64,000 bases of DNA from Neisseria lactamica (GTDB lineage Bacteria > Pseudomonadota > Gammaproteobacteria > Burkholderiales > Neisseriaceae). This document shows, piece after piece, positions 1 to 10,034 of the stretch. The DNA lies in assembly GCF_901482445.1 (NCBI RefSeq), contig NZ_LR590477.1, positions 124,001 to 188,000 on the forward strand, read 5' to 3'. Made by a program: the position numbers and the translations under genes. The stretch's first letter is position 1. The number at the start of each line of letters is the position of its first letter. The notes under the pieces are model-generated. The model saw nothing but the letters and a program-made list of their open reading frames with translations. It ran no database searches and had not been told where the DNA came from.

Positions 1-372
1 GTAGCCTTTGTCGTTTTTCATATTCACGACATAGATGACGAAACGTGTGCCGTTGAATCCTTTTTCCGCATCGCAGGTGTAGTACGTCACGCCCCCGCTT
101 TCCGCTTTTTCCAGTACGCAGTCGTTTTTGCGGTAGCCTTGCTCCTTCGCTATCCAATCCCGCTCAAATGAAGCCCTGTACGCGTCCGGCACGCGGACTT
201 GGTCGACCAATAAATCATGATCGGGATTTTGGGAATAACCGTAATGGAAAATGGCATTTGAACCCTTCAATTGTGCCTCCAGCATTTGATAACGCCGGTT
301 TTGGAAAAACGCATCGTTCGGGTTCATGCAGGCAGTTAAAAGAAAAGTCAGGAGTGCGGCTGTGTATTTCAT
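1..372 (-). CDS. putative lipoprotein, 3' end cut off by the window edge
   Basis: The reading frame runs leftward from an ATG at 370-372 to base 1 without a stop, so 124 residues are visible and the C-terminus lies outside. It begins MKYTAALLTFLLTACMNPND, a short lipoprotein signal with the lipobox LTAC, so Cys15 should be acylated and the protein anchored in a membrane. The mature part has cysteines within NDCVLEK and YYTCDA and no motif I recognise. A decayed second copy of its 5' end lies just upstream (388-441). It belongs to no operon visible here; function unknown. Confidence 0.7.
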   Translation of the reverse strand, partial: MKYTAALLTFLLTACMNPNDAFFQNRRYQMLEAQLKGSNAIFHYGYSQNPDHDLLVDQVRVPDAYRASFERDWIAKEQGYRKNDCVLEKAESGGVTYYTCDAEKGFNGTRFVIYVVNMKNDKGY

Positions 373-441
373 AGTTTGTTCACTCGGGCGGTTAAAGGAA
401 AAGTCAGGAATACGGTTGTGTATTTTATGGTTTATTCTCTT
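329..441. repeat. direct duplication of a lipoprotein 5' end
   Basis: The stretch at about 330-381, which holds the start and signal peptide of the edge lipoprotein, recurs with scattered changes at about 389-441. In the second copy the start codon has become ATA, but the hydrophobic signal sequence can still be read in the same frame and then runs into a stop. It looks like the remnant of a tandem paralogue whose body has been deleted. Confidence 0.6.
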
Positions 442-482
442 ATAAACAGTTATAAACGGTTTCAAGGCGGCTCGCCGGCAAT

Positions 483-1052
483 TCAACGCACAAAATTCCG
501 TTTGCACATCATATGGTTTTCAATATTGGCTTTGGCATCTTTTTCATCCCAAACCTGCAATTCCCACGGATAGTAGAAATTGCTGCTGTTTTTGAAATAA
601 ATGTGTATGCCGATATAGCCGCCGGCATCGCGCAAATACCGGTTTTTCAAGCCGTGTTCTGTTTTCCAGCCGTCAAGTTTTTTCAAAATTCCGACAACTG
701 TTTCAGACGGCCAAATCAGCCGCGCGCCGAAAATATCGTTCAGGATGTTGTTGGCCGGATATTGGTTGTCGCGCGCCAAATAGCGGCTGATTTTATCATG
801 TATGCCTTCTGCGGTTTTCACGCGGTAGAAAAAGTCTATGCCGCGCGTGTCGGCAAAGGCTAAATAATCGTTAACCGCTTCGTGCAAATTAAGGCGGTAA
901 GACAAAATATGTTCGGTCGGAACGTTTTTGAGCGTGCGGCTCAAATTGATTTTCCGCACTTTGCCGGTTTCAAAATAATCCTGCGAATATTGTGCATGCA
1001 GGCGGTTGATTTCGCGGATTAAACGTTCGGTTTTTTGCAGGTTGCCTTCCAT
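483..1052 (-). CDS. RelA/SpoT-domain nucleotidyltransferase-like protein
   Basis: This 189-residue protein consists of one small RelA/SpoT-like synthetase domain. Recognisable elements are RVKTAEGIHDK (residues 77-87), NDIFGARLI (105-113, equivalent to the D-I-x-G-x-R motif), GYIGIHIYF (145-153, the GYRSxH-like strand) and ELQVW (164-168, the EIQ motif). The aspartate and glutamate expected at the active site are kept. There is no HD hydrolase, TGS or ACT domain, so it resembles a small alarmone synthetase or a toxSAS-type relative rather than full RelA. It lies 14 bases downstream of ksgA on the same strand and probably shares its transcript. Alarmone synthesis is inference. Confidence 0.65.
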   Translation of the reverse strand: MEGNLQKTERLIREINRLHAQYSQDYFETGKVRKINLSRTLKNVPTEHILSYRLNLHEAVNDYLAFADTRGIDFFYRVKTAEGIHDKISRYLARDNQYPANNILNDIFGARLIWPSETVVGILKKLDGWKTEHGLKNRYLRDAGGYIGIHIYFKNSSNFYYPWELQVWDEKDAKANIENHMMCKRNFVR

Positions 1053-1066
1053 CGCCGCGTCCCTTT

Positions 1067-1846
1067 TCAGACGGCTTTGTCCGCCAAATAATTGCTCAAC
1101 GCCACGTATTTCTCCGGCTCGATATGTTCGGCGCGGTCTTGCGGACTGATGCCGACTGCCTGCAAATCTTCGTCTGTTGCCAGTTCTTTCAGATTGTTGC
1201 GTATGGTTTTGCGGCGTTGGTGGAAGGCGAGTTTCACGAGTTTGGCAAAATGCTCGAAATCGTCCGCCCTGCCGATGCGGTGTTTCACCGGAATCATACG
1301 GACGACGGCGGAATCCACTTTCGGTGCAGGATCGAACGATTCGGGCGGCACGTCGATCAGCAGCTCCATATCGAAAAAATATTGCAGCATCACGCCCAAA
1401 CGCCCGTAGTCGTTGCTTTTCGGCGCGGCAACCATACGCTCGACCACTTCTTTTTGCAGCATAAAGTGCATATCGACGACATCGTCCGCCACTTCCGCCA
1501 GTTTGAACAAAAGCGGCGTGGAAATGTTGTAGGGCAGGTTGCCGACGATTTTCTTTTTGCCTGCGATACTGTTGAAATCAAACTGCAACACATCGCCTTC
1601 GTGAATCACCAGCTTATCCGCAAACGGCAGCGTTTTCAGACGGCATACGATGTCGCGGTCGATTTCGACAACGTGCAGGCAGTTCAGTTTTTTCGCCAAA
1701 GGTTCGGTAATCGCCGCCAAACCCGGGCCGATTTCAATCACGACATCATCCGCCTGCGGGCGCACGGCGTTGACGATATCGCCGATAATCCGCGTGTCCT
1801 GCAAAAAATTCTGCCCGAAACGCTTGCGGGCTTTGTGTTCTTTCAT
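1067..1846 (-). CDS. ksgA: 16S rRNA (adenine1518/1519-N6)-dimethyltransferase KsgA
   Basis: KsgA dimethylates two adjacent adenines in helix 45 of 16S rRNA late in 30S assembly, using S-adenosylmethionine. The 259-residue length is typical. Visible motifs are RFGQNFL (9-15), the SAM-binding EIGPG (38-42), the acidic loop VVEIDRD (59-65) and the catalytic NLPYNIS (103-109). A DNA uptake sequence (1065-1074) overlaps the stop codon. The RelA/SpoT-like gene follows directly on the same strand. Confidence 0.97.
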   Translation of the reverse strand: MKEHKARKRFGQNFLQDTRIIGDIVNAVRPQADDVVIEIGPGLAAITEPLAKKLNCLHVVEIDRDIVCRLKTLPFADKLVIHEGDVLQFDFNSIAGKKKIVGNLPYNISTPLLFKLAEVADDVVDMHFMLQKEVVERMVAAPKSNDYGRLGVMLQYFFDMELLIDVPPESFDPAPKVDSAVVRMIPVKHRIGRADDFEHFAKLVKLAFHQRRKTIRNNLKELATDEDLQAVGISPQDRAEHIEPEKYVALSNYLADKAV

Positions 1847-1860
1847 CGGGTTTCCTTTTC

Positions 1861-1982
1861 GGTTGAAACCACACCCTTTAGGGCGGTAGAATCAGACCCT
1901 ATTTGGGAGGGGCGTAACCCTTTCCAAATCAGGACGGCACATAGGGCGGTGCTTTATGTGCCGTCCTGTGTGTTGGAACATA
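1861..1982 (+). promoter_or_regulatory. repeated promoter/leader module, copy 1
   Basis: The element opens with a -35-like TTGAAA (1863-1868), an 18-base spacer ending in GGGCGG, and a -10-like TAGAAT (1887-1892). About 40 bases later comes a perfect 13-base-pair stem at 1931-1943/1955-1967, and the element ends TGTGTTGGAACATA. The same layout recurs at 9747-9850 and 28152-28267, with the promoter box alone at 49284-49313. Each copy points at a gene on the + strand, here the glycosylase-family gene. It may belong to the neisserial REP2/CREN class of promoter repeats, but I could not check the consensus. Confidence 0.65.
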
Positions 1983-2122
1983 AATGTGTTTACAGTATCC
2001 GTTTGATGTCGGCATTGTAACCGAAAACGGCAGGGCGTGATAATGCTGTTTGAAGGCTTGCCGTGTTTGGCGGTTTGGTGCAAAAACCGGCTGTCTGCCG
2101 TTTGCCTGTCGGAGGATTGAAC

Positions 2123-2752
2123 GTGTCTGAAAATCTGCTTGAAATCGAAACCCATCCCTTCGATCCCGTGTTGCCGCCGAAGGCTGCGGTCATGATGATG
2201 GGGACGTTTCCGCCCAAGGAAGACAAACGCGCGATGCAGTTTCATTATCCGAATTTCCAAAACGATATGTGGCGCGTTTACGGGCTGGTGTTTTTTAACG
2301 ATGCGGCGCATTTCCGGATGCCGTCCCACGGGGAGGCTGCGCACTCTGAAAAAGCGTTTGACGCGGAGAAAATCAAAACGTTTTTGCACGAACGGGGGAT
2401 TGCGTCCTGCCCGACCGTGTTGAAGGCGGTACGTCAGCACGGCAATGCGTCCGACAAGTTTTTGCAGGTAGTCGAAACCGTCGATTTGGCGGCGGTGTTG
2501 GCGAAAATACCCGAGTGCCGCCATATTTGTACGACGGGCGGTAAGGCGACGGAAATCCTGCTCGATATTCAGGGCGGCGGCATCAAAATGCCGAAAACGG
2601 GCGAAACCGTGCCGTTTCAGTTTGCCGGACGGGATTTGACGCTGACGCGCCTGCCTTCGACTTCGCGCGCCTATCCTTTGAGTTTGGCGAAAAAGGCAGC
2701 GGCGTATCGGGCGTTTTTCGAAATGGCGGGTTTGTGTGAAAAACAGTTATAA
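2123..2752 (+). CDS. uracil-DNA glycosylase superfamily protein (DNA-deoxyinosine glycosylase type)
   Basis: The protein (209 residues from the chosen start) resembles the branch of the uracil-DNA glycosylase superfamily that excises hypoxanthine or uracil from DNA. The first strand reads VMMMGTFPPK, and the C-terminal motif is LPSTSRAYPLSLAKK, equivalent to the LPSTSPAN-type loop of that branch. I chose the GTG at 2123 because GGAGG lies 7 bases upstream; an ATG in the same frame at 2063 lacks a ribosome binding site. Copy 1 of the promoter module lies upstream and a Correia element 38 bases downstream. Exact base specificity cannot be read from the sequence. Confidence 0.75.
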   Translation: MSENLLEIETHPFDPVLPPKAAVMMMGTFPPKEDKRAMQFHYPNFQNDMWRVYGLVFFNDAAHFRMPSHGEAAHSEKAFDAEKIKTFLHERGIASCPTVLKAVRQHGNASDKFLQVVETVDLAAVLAKIPECRHICTTGGKATEILLDIQGGGIKMPKTGETVPFQFAGRDLTLTRLPSTSRAYPLSLAKKAAAYRAFFEMAGLCEKQL

Positions 2753-2790
2753 TTGCCGGCAATTTCCCGTTCGGACGGCATTTTGAAAAA

Positions 2791-2895
2791 TATAGTGGAT
2801 TAACAAAAATAAGGACAAGGCGACGAAGCCGCAGACAGTACAAATAGTACGGCAAGGCGAGACAACGCCGTACCGGTTTTTGTTAATCCACTATA
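2791..2895. mobile_element. Correia repeat enclosed element (CREE), 105-bp form
   Basis: The element starts TATAGTGGATTAACAAAAA and ends TTTTTGTTAATCCACTATA, giving 26-base-class terminal inverted repeats, with the usual Correia core (GACGAAGCCGCAGACAGTAC) inside. It lacks the roughly 50-base internal segment of the long form. It sits 40 bases before trpB and may supply promoter sequence to it; that effect is known for the family and is only inferred here. Confidence 0.95.
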
Positions 2896-2908
2896 AATTG
2901 CCGTCTGA

Positions 2909-4138
<1,230 letters not shown>

Positions 4139-4153
4139 CCTCGTCCGTCTGAT

Positions 4154-4192
4154 AAAAATGCCGTCTGAAGCCTGAGTTCAGACGGCATTTTT
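4154..4192 (+). terminator. DUS-pair terminator after trpB
   Basis: Two inverted DNA uptake sequences form a 16-base-pair stem (4154-4169/4177-4192) with a 7-base loop and a T-rich 3' arm. It occupies the trpB-comA gap. Confidence 0.85.
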
Positions 4193-4269
4193 ACGAACTT
4201 TCCTTTATGACGGCTTTTCGGATTTGCTTTATTATCTGTTTATTTTTGAAATATCGGGAGTGGGGAGAC

Positions 4270-6489
4270 GTGTTCCGTCGTTGTTTTTTGCCGTGTTGGG
4301 TCGTCGGCGCGGCGGCTTCGTTTGCGCTGCCGGTCGTGCCGCATTGGCTGTTTTGGCTGGCGGCTTTTGCGGTTTTTGCTGTGTTTGCAAGGCGGTTTGC
4401 GTTTGCCGGTTTGATGTTGTGTGTCTTGGCAGGGGCTGCTTACGGTGTGTTCAGGACGGAGGCGGCACTGTCTTCGCAATGGCGGGCGGAGGCGGTTTCA
4501 GGCGTGCCGTTGACGGTGGAAGTGGCGGATATGCCGAGGTCGGACGGGCGGCGCGTGCAGTTTGCGGCAAAGGCTGTGGACAGCGGTGGTCGGACGTTCG
4601 ATTTGCTGCTGTCGGACTACAAACGGCGCGAATGGGCGGTCGGGAGCAGATGGCGGATAACGGCACGTGTGCACCCCGTCGTCGGGGAGTTGAACCTGCG
4701 CGGTTTGAACCGTGAGGCGTGGGCATTATCCAACGGGATAGGCGGCGTGGGGACGGTCGGTGCGGACAGGGTTTTGCTGCATGACGGAAGCGGTTGGGGG
4801 ATTGCGGTTTGGCGCAGCCGCATCAGCCGTAATTGGCAGCAGGCGGATGCGGACGGCGGGCTTTCAGACGGCATCGGGCTGATGCGCGCGTTGAGTGTGG
4901 GCGAACAGTCGGCATTGCGCCCCGAATTGTGGCAGGCGTTTCGACCGTTGGGGCTGACGCATCTGGTCAGTATTTCGGGTTTGCACGTTACGATGGTGGC
5001 GGTGATGTTTGCGTGGCTGGCGAAACGGCTGCTTGCCTGTTCCCCGCGCCTTCCCGCCCGGCCGCGCGTGTGGGTTTTGGCGGCGGGGTGTGCAGGCGCG
5101 CTGTTTTACGCGCTGCTTGCCGGTTTTTCTGTGCCGACGCAGCGCAGTGTTTTGATGTTGGCGGCGTTTGCGTGGGCGTGGCGCAGGGGAAGATTGTCGG
5201 CGTGGGCGACGTGGTGGCAGGCGTTGGCGGCGGTGCTGCTGTTCGACCCTTTGGCGGTCTTGGGAGTGGGGACTTGGCTGTCTTTCGGTTTGGTGGCGGC
5301 CCTGATATGGGCGTGTTCGGGGCGTTTGCACGAGGGGAAACGGCAAACTGCTTTGCGCGGGCAGTGGGCGGCTTCGGTGTTGTCGCTGGTTTTGCTCGGT
5401 TATCTGTTTGCTTCGCTGCCTTTAATCAGCCCTTTGGTCAATGCGGTGGCGATTCCGTGGTTTTCTTGGGTATTGACGCCGCTGGCGTTGCTGGGTTCGG
5501 TCGTGCCGTTTGCGCCTTTGCAACAGTTGGGGGCATTTTTGGCGGAATACACTTTGCGGTTTTTGGTGTGGCTTGCCGATGTGTCGCCCGAGTTTGCCGT
5601 TGCCTCCGCACCTTTGCCGCTGCTGGTGTTGGCGGTGTGTGCCGCTTTGCTGTTGTTGCTGCCGCGCGGCTTGGGTTTGCGTCCGTGGGCGGTGTTGCTG
5701 TTGGCAGGGTTTGTGTTTTACCGTCCGCCCGGCGTGCCGGAAAATGAGGCTGCGGTTACGGTTTGGGATGCGGGGCAGGGTTTGTCGGTGTCGGTTCAGA
5801 CGGCAAATCATCATCTTTTGTTTGACACCGGAACTGCATCGGCGGCACAGACGGGGATTGTGCCGAGTTTGAATGCGGCGGGTGTCCGCCGTTTGGACAA
5901 GCTGGTTCTGTCGCATCACGACAGTGACCACGACGGCGGTTTTCAGACAGTCGGCAAGATACCGAACGGCGGGATTTATGCCGGACAGCCGGAATTTTAT
6001 GAGGGGGCGCGGCATTGTGCGGAACAGCGTTGGCAATGGGACGGCGTAGATTTCGAGTTTTTGAGGCCGTCTGAACGCAAAAACATCGATGATAATGGGA
6101 AAAGTTGTGTTTTGCGTGTTGTGGCTGGTGGTGCGGCACTGCTGGTAACGGGCGATTTGGATACGAAGGGCGAGGAAAGCCTGGTCGGCAAGTATGGAGG
6201 CAACCTGTACAGCCAGGTGTTGGTGTTGGGGCATCACGGCAGCAATACGTCCTCGTCGGGCGTGTTCCTCAATGCCGTCTCGCCCGAATATGCCGTTGCT
6301 TCAAGCGGTTATGCCAACGCCTACAAACATCCGACCGAAGCGGTGCAAAACCGTGTTCGCGCACACGGTATCAAGTTGTTGCGTACCGATTTGTCTGGCG
6401 CGCTGCAATTCGGCTTGGGGCGCGGCGGCGTGAAGGCCCAACGTTTGAGAGGGTATAAATTCTATTGGCAGAAAAAACCGTTTGAGTGA
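4270..6489 (+). CDS. comA: competence protein ComA, ComEC/Rec2-family DNA uptake channel
   Basis: ComA is the inner-membrane channel that brings single-stranded DNA into the cytoplasm during natural transformation. The N-terminal third holds membrane segments and a soluble OB-like part. The middle carries the Competence membrane domain (starting near THLVSISGLHVTM), and the C-terminus a metallo-beta-lactamase-like domain with VWDAGQG, LSHHDSDHDGG, VTGDLDTKG and LGHHGSNTSSS. I prefer the GTG at 4270, with GGGAG nine bases upstream, giving 739 residues. An in-frame ATG at 4207 would add 21 residues but has no ribosome binding site and abuts the trpB terminator. The gene converges on bamD. Confidence 0.95.
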   Translation: MFRRCFLPCWVVGAAASFALPVVPHWLFWLAAFAVFAVFARRFAFAGLMLCVLAGAAYGVFRTEAALSSQWRAEAVSGVPLTVEVADMPRSDGRRVQFAAKAVDSGGRTFDLLLSDYKRREWAVGSRWRITARVHPVVGELNLRGLNREAWALSNGIGGVGTVGADRVLLHDGSGWGIAVWRSRISRNWQQADADGGLSDGIGLMRALSVGEQSALRPELWQAFRPLGLTHLVSISGLHVTMVAVMFAWLAKRLLACSPRLPARPRVWVLAAGCAGALFYALLAGFSVPTQRSVLMLAAFAWAWRRGRLSAWATWWQALAAVLLFDPLAVLGVGTWLSFGLVAALIWACSGRLHEGKRQTALRGQWAASVLSLVLLGYLFASLPLISPLVNAVAIPWFSWVLTPLALLGSVVPFAPLQQLGAFLAEYTLRFLVWLADVSPEFAVASAPLPLLVLAVCAALLLLLPRGLGLRPWAVLLLAGFVFYRPPGVPENEAAVTVWDAGQGLSVSVQTANHHLLFDTGTASAAQTGIVPSLNAAGVRRLDKLVLSHHDSDHDGGFQTVGKIPNGGIYAGQPEFYEGARHCAEQRWQWDGVDFEFLRPSERKNIDDNGKSCVLRVVAGGAALLVTGDLDTKGEESLVGKYGGNLYSQVLVLGHHGSNTSSSGVFLNAVSPEYAVASSGYANAYKHPTEAVQNRVRAHGIKLLRTDLSGALQFGLGRGGVKAQRLRGYKFYWQKKPFE

Positions 6490-6515
6490 ACGGAAAGGCT
6501 TGCGCCGGAACGGAA

Positions 6516-6546
6516 AATGCCGTCTGAAAGGGCTTCAGACGGCATT
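6516..6546. terminator. DUS-pair bidirectional terminator between comA and bamD
   Basis: A 13-base-pair stem of inverted uptake sequences (6516-6528/6534-6546) with a 5-base loop lies between two converging genes and can serve both. Confidence 0.8.
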
Positions 6547-6561
6547 ACGAAGAAGATGGGC

Positions 6562-7368
6562 TTAATGCCAGTAACGCCACCAGGGCATATCGTCGGGCTG
6601 CCAAGTGTGTGTCAAAAACGGGCTTTTCGGGAAATTGGTTTCCAACACGCGGCGTGTGTCGGCGGCAAGCTGCGGTTTGCCGAGTTTTTGGTAGGCGAGT
6701 TCCAAGATGGCGAGCGATTCTTCGACATAGCGCGTATTCTGGTAGCTGCCGATGATTTTTTGGGCACGGTTGGCGGCGGCGATGTATGCGCCGCGTTTCA
6801 TATAATAACGGGCAACCGCCATTTCATTGCCGCCCAAGGCATCGACCAGTTTGATCATACGCGCGGACGCATCGGCGGCGTATTTGCTGTCGGGGAAACG
6901 CCGGACGAGTTCCGCAAACGCCTGGTACGCTTCGCGGTTGGCTTTCGGATCGCGGTCGGACCAGTCTTGCGAGGCCAGTTTGTTCAGGAAGGACTGATCT
7001 TCGTTGAACAGTACCAAACCGCGCAGGTACAGCGCGTAATCCATATTCGGATGCTGCGGGTAGAGGTTGCGGAAGCGGTCGATTGCCGCCAGCGCCTTGT
7101 CTTTTTCGTCGTCTTTATAATAGGCGTAGGCCGTATCCAGCAACGCCTGTTGCGCGTAGCGGCCGGTCGGGAAGCGCGAGCCCAATATTTCGTATAATTT
7201 GACGGCGCGCGTATAATTGCCGCCGCCCAACTCGTCTTGCGCTTCGGCATAGAGTTTTTCCACGCCCCAGCCTTGGGTCGTTTGGGTATCTTTGTCGACC
7301 GTGCCTTGGCTGCTTGCACAGGCGCACAGTGCCAAACTTAACGAAACCATTAAAAGAATTTTTTTCAT
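6562..7368 (-). CDS. bamD: outer-membrane assembly lipoprotein BamD (competence lipoprotein ComL)
   Basis: BamD is the essential lipoprotein of the BAM complex that inserts beta-barrels into the outer membrane. It was described in gonococci as ComL because of a role in transformation. The signal peptide ends in LALCAC with Cys17 as the likely lipid site, and TPR-like helices follow (LYAEAQDELGGGNYTRAVKLYE, then ALLDTAYAYYKDDEKDKALAAIDRF). The 268-residue length fits. AAAGGAAG precedes the ATG. This ATG overlaps the divergent rluD start by two bases, so each promoter must lie inside the other gene. Confidence 0.96.
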   Translation of the reverse strand: MKKILLMVSLSLALCACASSQGTVDKDTQTTQGWGVEKLYAEAQDELGGGNYTRAVKLYEILGSRFPTGRYAQQALLDTAYAYYKDDEKDKALAAIDRFRNLYPQHPNMDYALYLRGLVLFNEDQSFLNKLASQDWSDRDPKANREAYQAFAELVRRFPDSKYAADASARMIKLVDALGGNEMAVARYYMKRGAYIAAANRAQKIIGSYQNTRYVEESLAILELAYQKLGKPQLAADTRRVLETNFPKSPFLTHTWQPDDMPWWRYWH

Positions 7369-8491
7369 GCAGAATACTTCCTTTGAGAATGAAGCCGATT
7401 ATAGCGATGATTCGGATTTTGCGTCAGCCCCGGAAACCGAAAACTGTATTTGTCTGACTGTTCCGCCCAAGCTTGCCGGCGGGCGGTTGGATGCGGTATT
7501 GGCAAAACTTCTGCCAGACTATTCGCGCAGCCGGTTGACATCATGGATTAGAGAAGGCGCGGTTATTGTAAACGATAAACCTTCGCAACCCAAAGACAAA
7601 ATGATAGGCGGTGAGCAAATCCGTGTAACCGTCCGTCCGAGTGAGGAAAATCTGGCGTTTGTTCCAGAGCCGATGGCTTTGGACATCGTTTACGAAGACG
7701 ATACCGTCATCGTCGTCAACAAACCGGCCGGACTGGTGGTGCATCCGGCCGCAGGCAACTGGAGCGGCACCCTGCTCAACGGCCTGTTGGCGCACTGTCC
7801 CGAATTGAGCCAAGTACCGCGTGCAGGCATCGTACACCGTTTGGACAAAGAAACCAGCGGGCTGATGGTGGTCGCCAAAACCCTGCCGGCGCAAAATTCC
7901 CTCGTGCAACAGCTTCAAGAACGCACGGTCAAACGCATCTACCGCGCCGTCGCCAACGGCATCGTCCCCTTTGACGGTAAAATCGAAACCCAAATCGGAC
8001 GCGATCCGCACAACCGCCTGAAAATGGCAGTCGTCAAATTCGGCGGCAAACCAGCCGTTACCCACGTCAAAGTGTTGGAACGCTATCTTGCCCACAGCTA
8101 TATCGAATGCTCGCTCGAAACAGGCAGGACGCACCAAATCCGCGTGCATATGCGCGAGGCCAACCATCCGCTTGCCGGCGATCCCGTGTACGGCAACCTG
8201 CGCCACCCGTGCGGCGACACGGTGAAAGAAGCCGTTAAAAGTCTGGGCGCGCGTCAGGCATTGCACGCCTACCGCTTAAGTTTCACTCATCCGGAAAGCG
8301 GCGAAACCGTTTCGTTTGAAGCACCGATTCCAAACGACATATATCATTTGTTGTCCGTCCTCCGTCTTGAAGCCGGTTTGGATTCGTCTTTGAGCAATGA
8401 AGAGGAATGGCAGGACAAATTCGGCGCGGACGACGATGACGATTGGAACGAAGACGACTACGATGTCGAAGTGGTTTATGTAAGGGAGTGA
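7367..8491 (+). CDS. rluD: ribosomal large subunit pseudouridine synthase RluD
   Basis: RluD makes pseudouridines 1911, 1915 and 1917 in helix 69 of 23S rRNA. An S4 RNA-binding domain near residues 30-90 (GGRLDAVLAKLLPDYSRSRL) precedes the synthase domain, whose catalytic aspartate lies in GIVHRLDKETSGLMVVAK. The C-terminus ends in an acidic tail (GADDDDDWNEDDYD). I chose the ATG at 7367; it has only a weak ribosome binding site, and a TTG at 7292 in the same frame is an alternative that would overlap bamD by 77 bases. A single DUS lies downstream at about 8610. Confidence 0.93.
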   Translation: MQNTSFENEADYSDDSDFASAPETENCICLTVPPKLAGGRLDAVLAKLLPDYSRSRLTSWIREGAVIVNDKPSQPKDKMIGGEQIRVTVRPSEENLAFVPEPMALDIVYEDDTVIVVNKPAGLVVHPAAGNWSGTLLNGLLAHCPELSQVPRAGIVHRLDKETSGLMVVAKTLPAQNSLVQQLQERTVKRIYRAVANGIVPFDGKIETQIGRDPHNRLKMAVVKFGGKPAVTHVKVLERYLAHSYIECSLETGRTHQIRVHMREANHPLAGDPVYGNLRHPCGDTVKEAVKSLGARQALHAYRLSFTHPESGETVSFEAPIPNDIYHLLSVLRLEAGLDSSLSNEEEWQDKFGADDDDDWNEDDYDVEVVYVRE

Positions 8492-8643
8492 GGCGGCTTG
8501 AAAGGCGGGGCGAACGCAGGCAGCCGAACCGGAGCAGCCGGACAATCGTCCCTGCCGATTTCAAACAAAGGTCGTCTGAAGGGGTCGGGCAGAAACCGCC
8601 GGTTTCGTTTGCCACGTTCAGACGGCATTATGATGAAAGGCGT

Positions 8644-9639
<996 letters not shown>

Positions 9640-9674
9640 TTAACCTTAATTTGCAAAATGACCGTGCCTAAACA

Positions 9675-9712
9675 ATGCCGTCTGAAAATGGAGATTGGTT
9701 TTCAGACGGCAT
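9675..9712. terminator. DUS inverted pair upstream of the transporter gene
   Basis: Inverted uptake sequences (9675-9688/9699-9712) form a 14-base-pair stem with a 10-base loop. No gene runs into it directly from the left, so it may mainly serve DNA uptake. Confidence 0.6.
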
Positions 9713-9746
9713 ATCGCCCGGGAGGTGTCGGAAACGGACTGCATCC

Positions 9747-9850
9747 GGTTGAAACCCGTCTGTTTATGGCGATAGAATCTAATCGGAGGGCAGCCTCGTT
9801 CGGGCAACACGCAGTGCGGTGCTTGATGTGCCGTCCTCTGTTGAAACATA
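9747..9850 (+). promoter_or_regulatory. repeated promoter/leader module, copy 2
   Basis: It has TTGAAA (9749-9754), an 18-base spacer and TAGAAT (9773-9778), then the block GGGCAACACGCAGTGCGGTG and an end TGTTGAAACATA that matches the other copies. The stem is less complete than in copy 1. It points toward pgeF, whose ATG is at 10035. Confidence 0.6.
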
Positions 9851-9880
9851 TAAAGCTCGGAGAAAGTATATAAGGGCATC

Positions 9881-9958
9881 ATTCCTGCACCGGCAAGAAT
9901 CCGAACCCGAACGTTTGAAAACAATCCCGAATCTCCGAATTCCCGCCTGTGCGGGAAT
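9881..9958. repeat. dRS3/NIME-type repeat
   Basis: A clean dRS3 inverted repeat ATTCCCGCCTGTGCGGGAAT lies at 9939-9958. A degenerate dRS3 lies at 9881-9900 and an intervening RS-like segment of about 38 bases joins them. This is the layout of a neisserial intergenic mosaic element. Confidence 0.75.
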
Positions 9959-10034
9959 GACGAAAAAACAAGCATCCATTTGCCCCGAAGGCAGTTAATC
10001 AACCCTTTCCGCCACACACCTATTCCAATATCCA

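Noticed and set aside
4833..5747. Long glycine- and alanine-rich frame inside comA
   Set aside because: Composition is an artefact of G+C-rich codons in another frame; comA is intact and has recognised domains.
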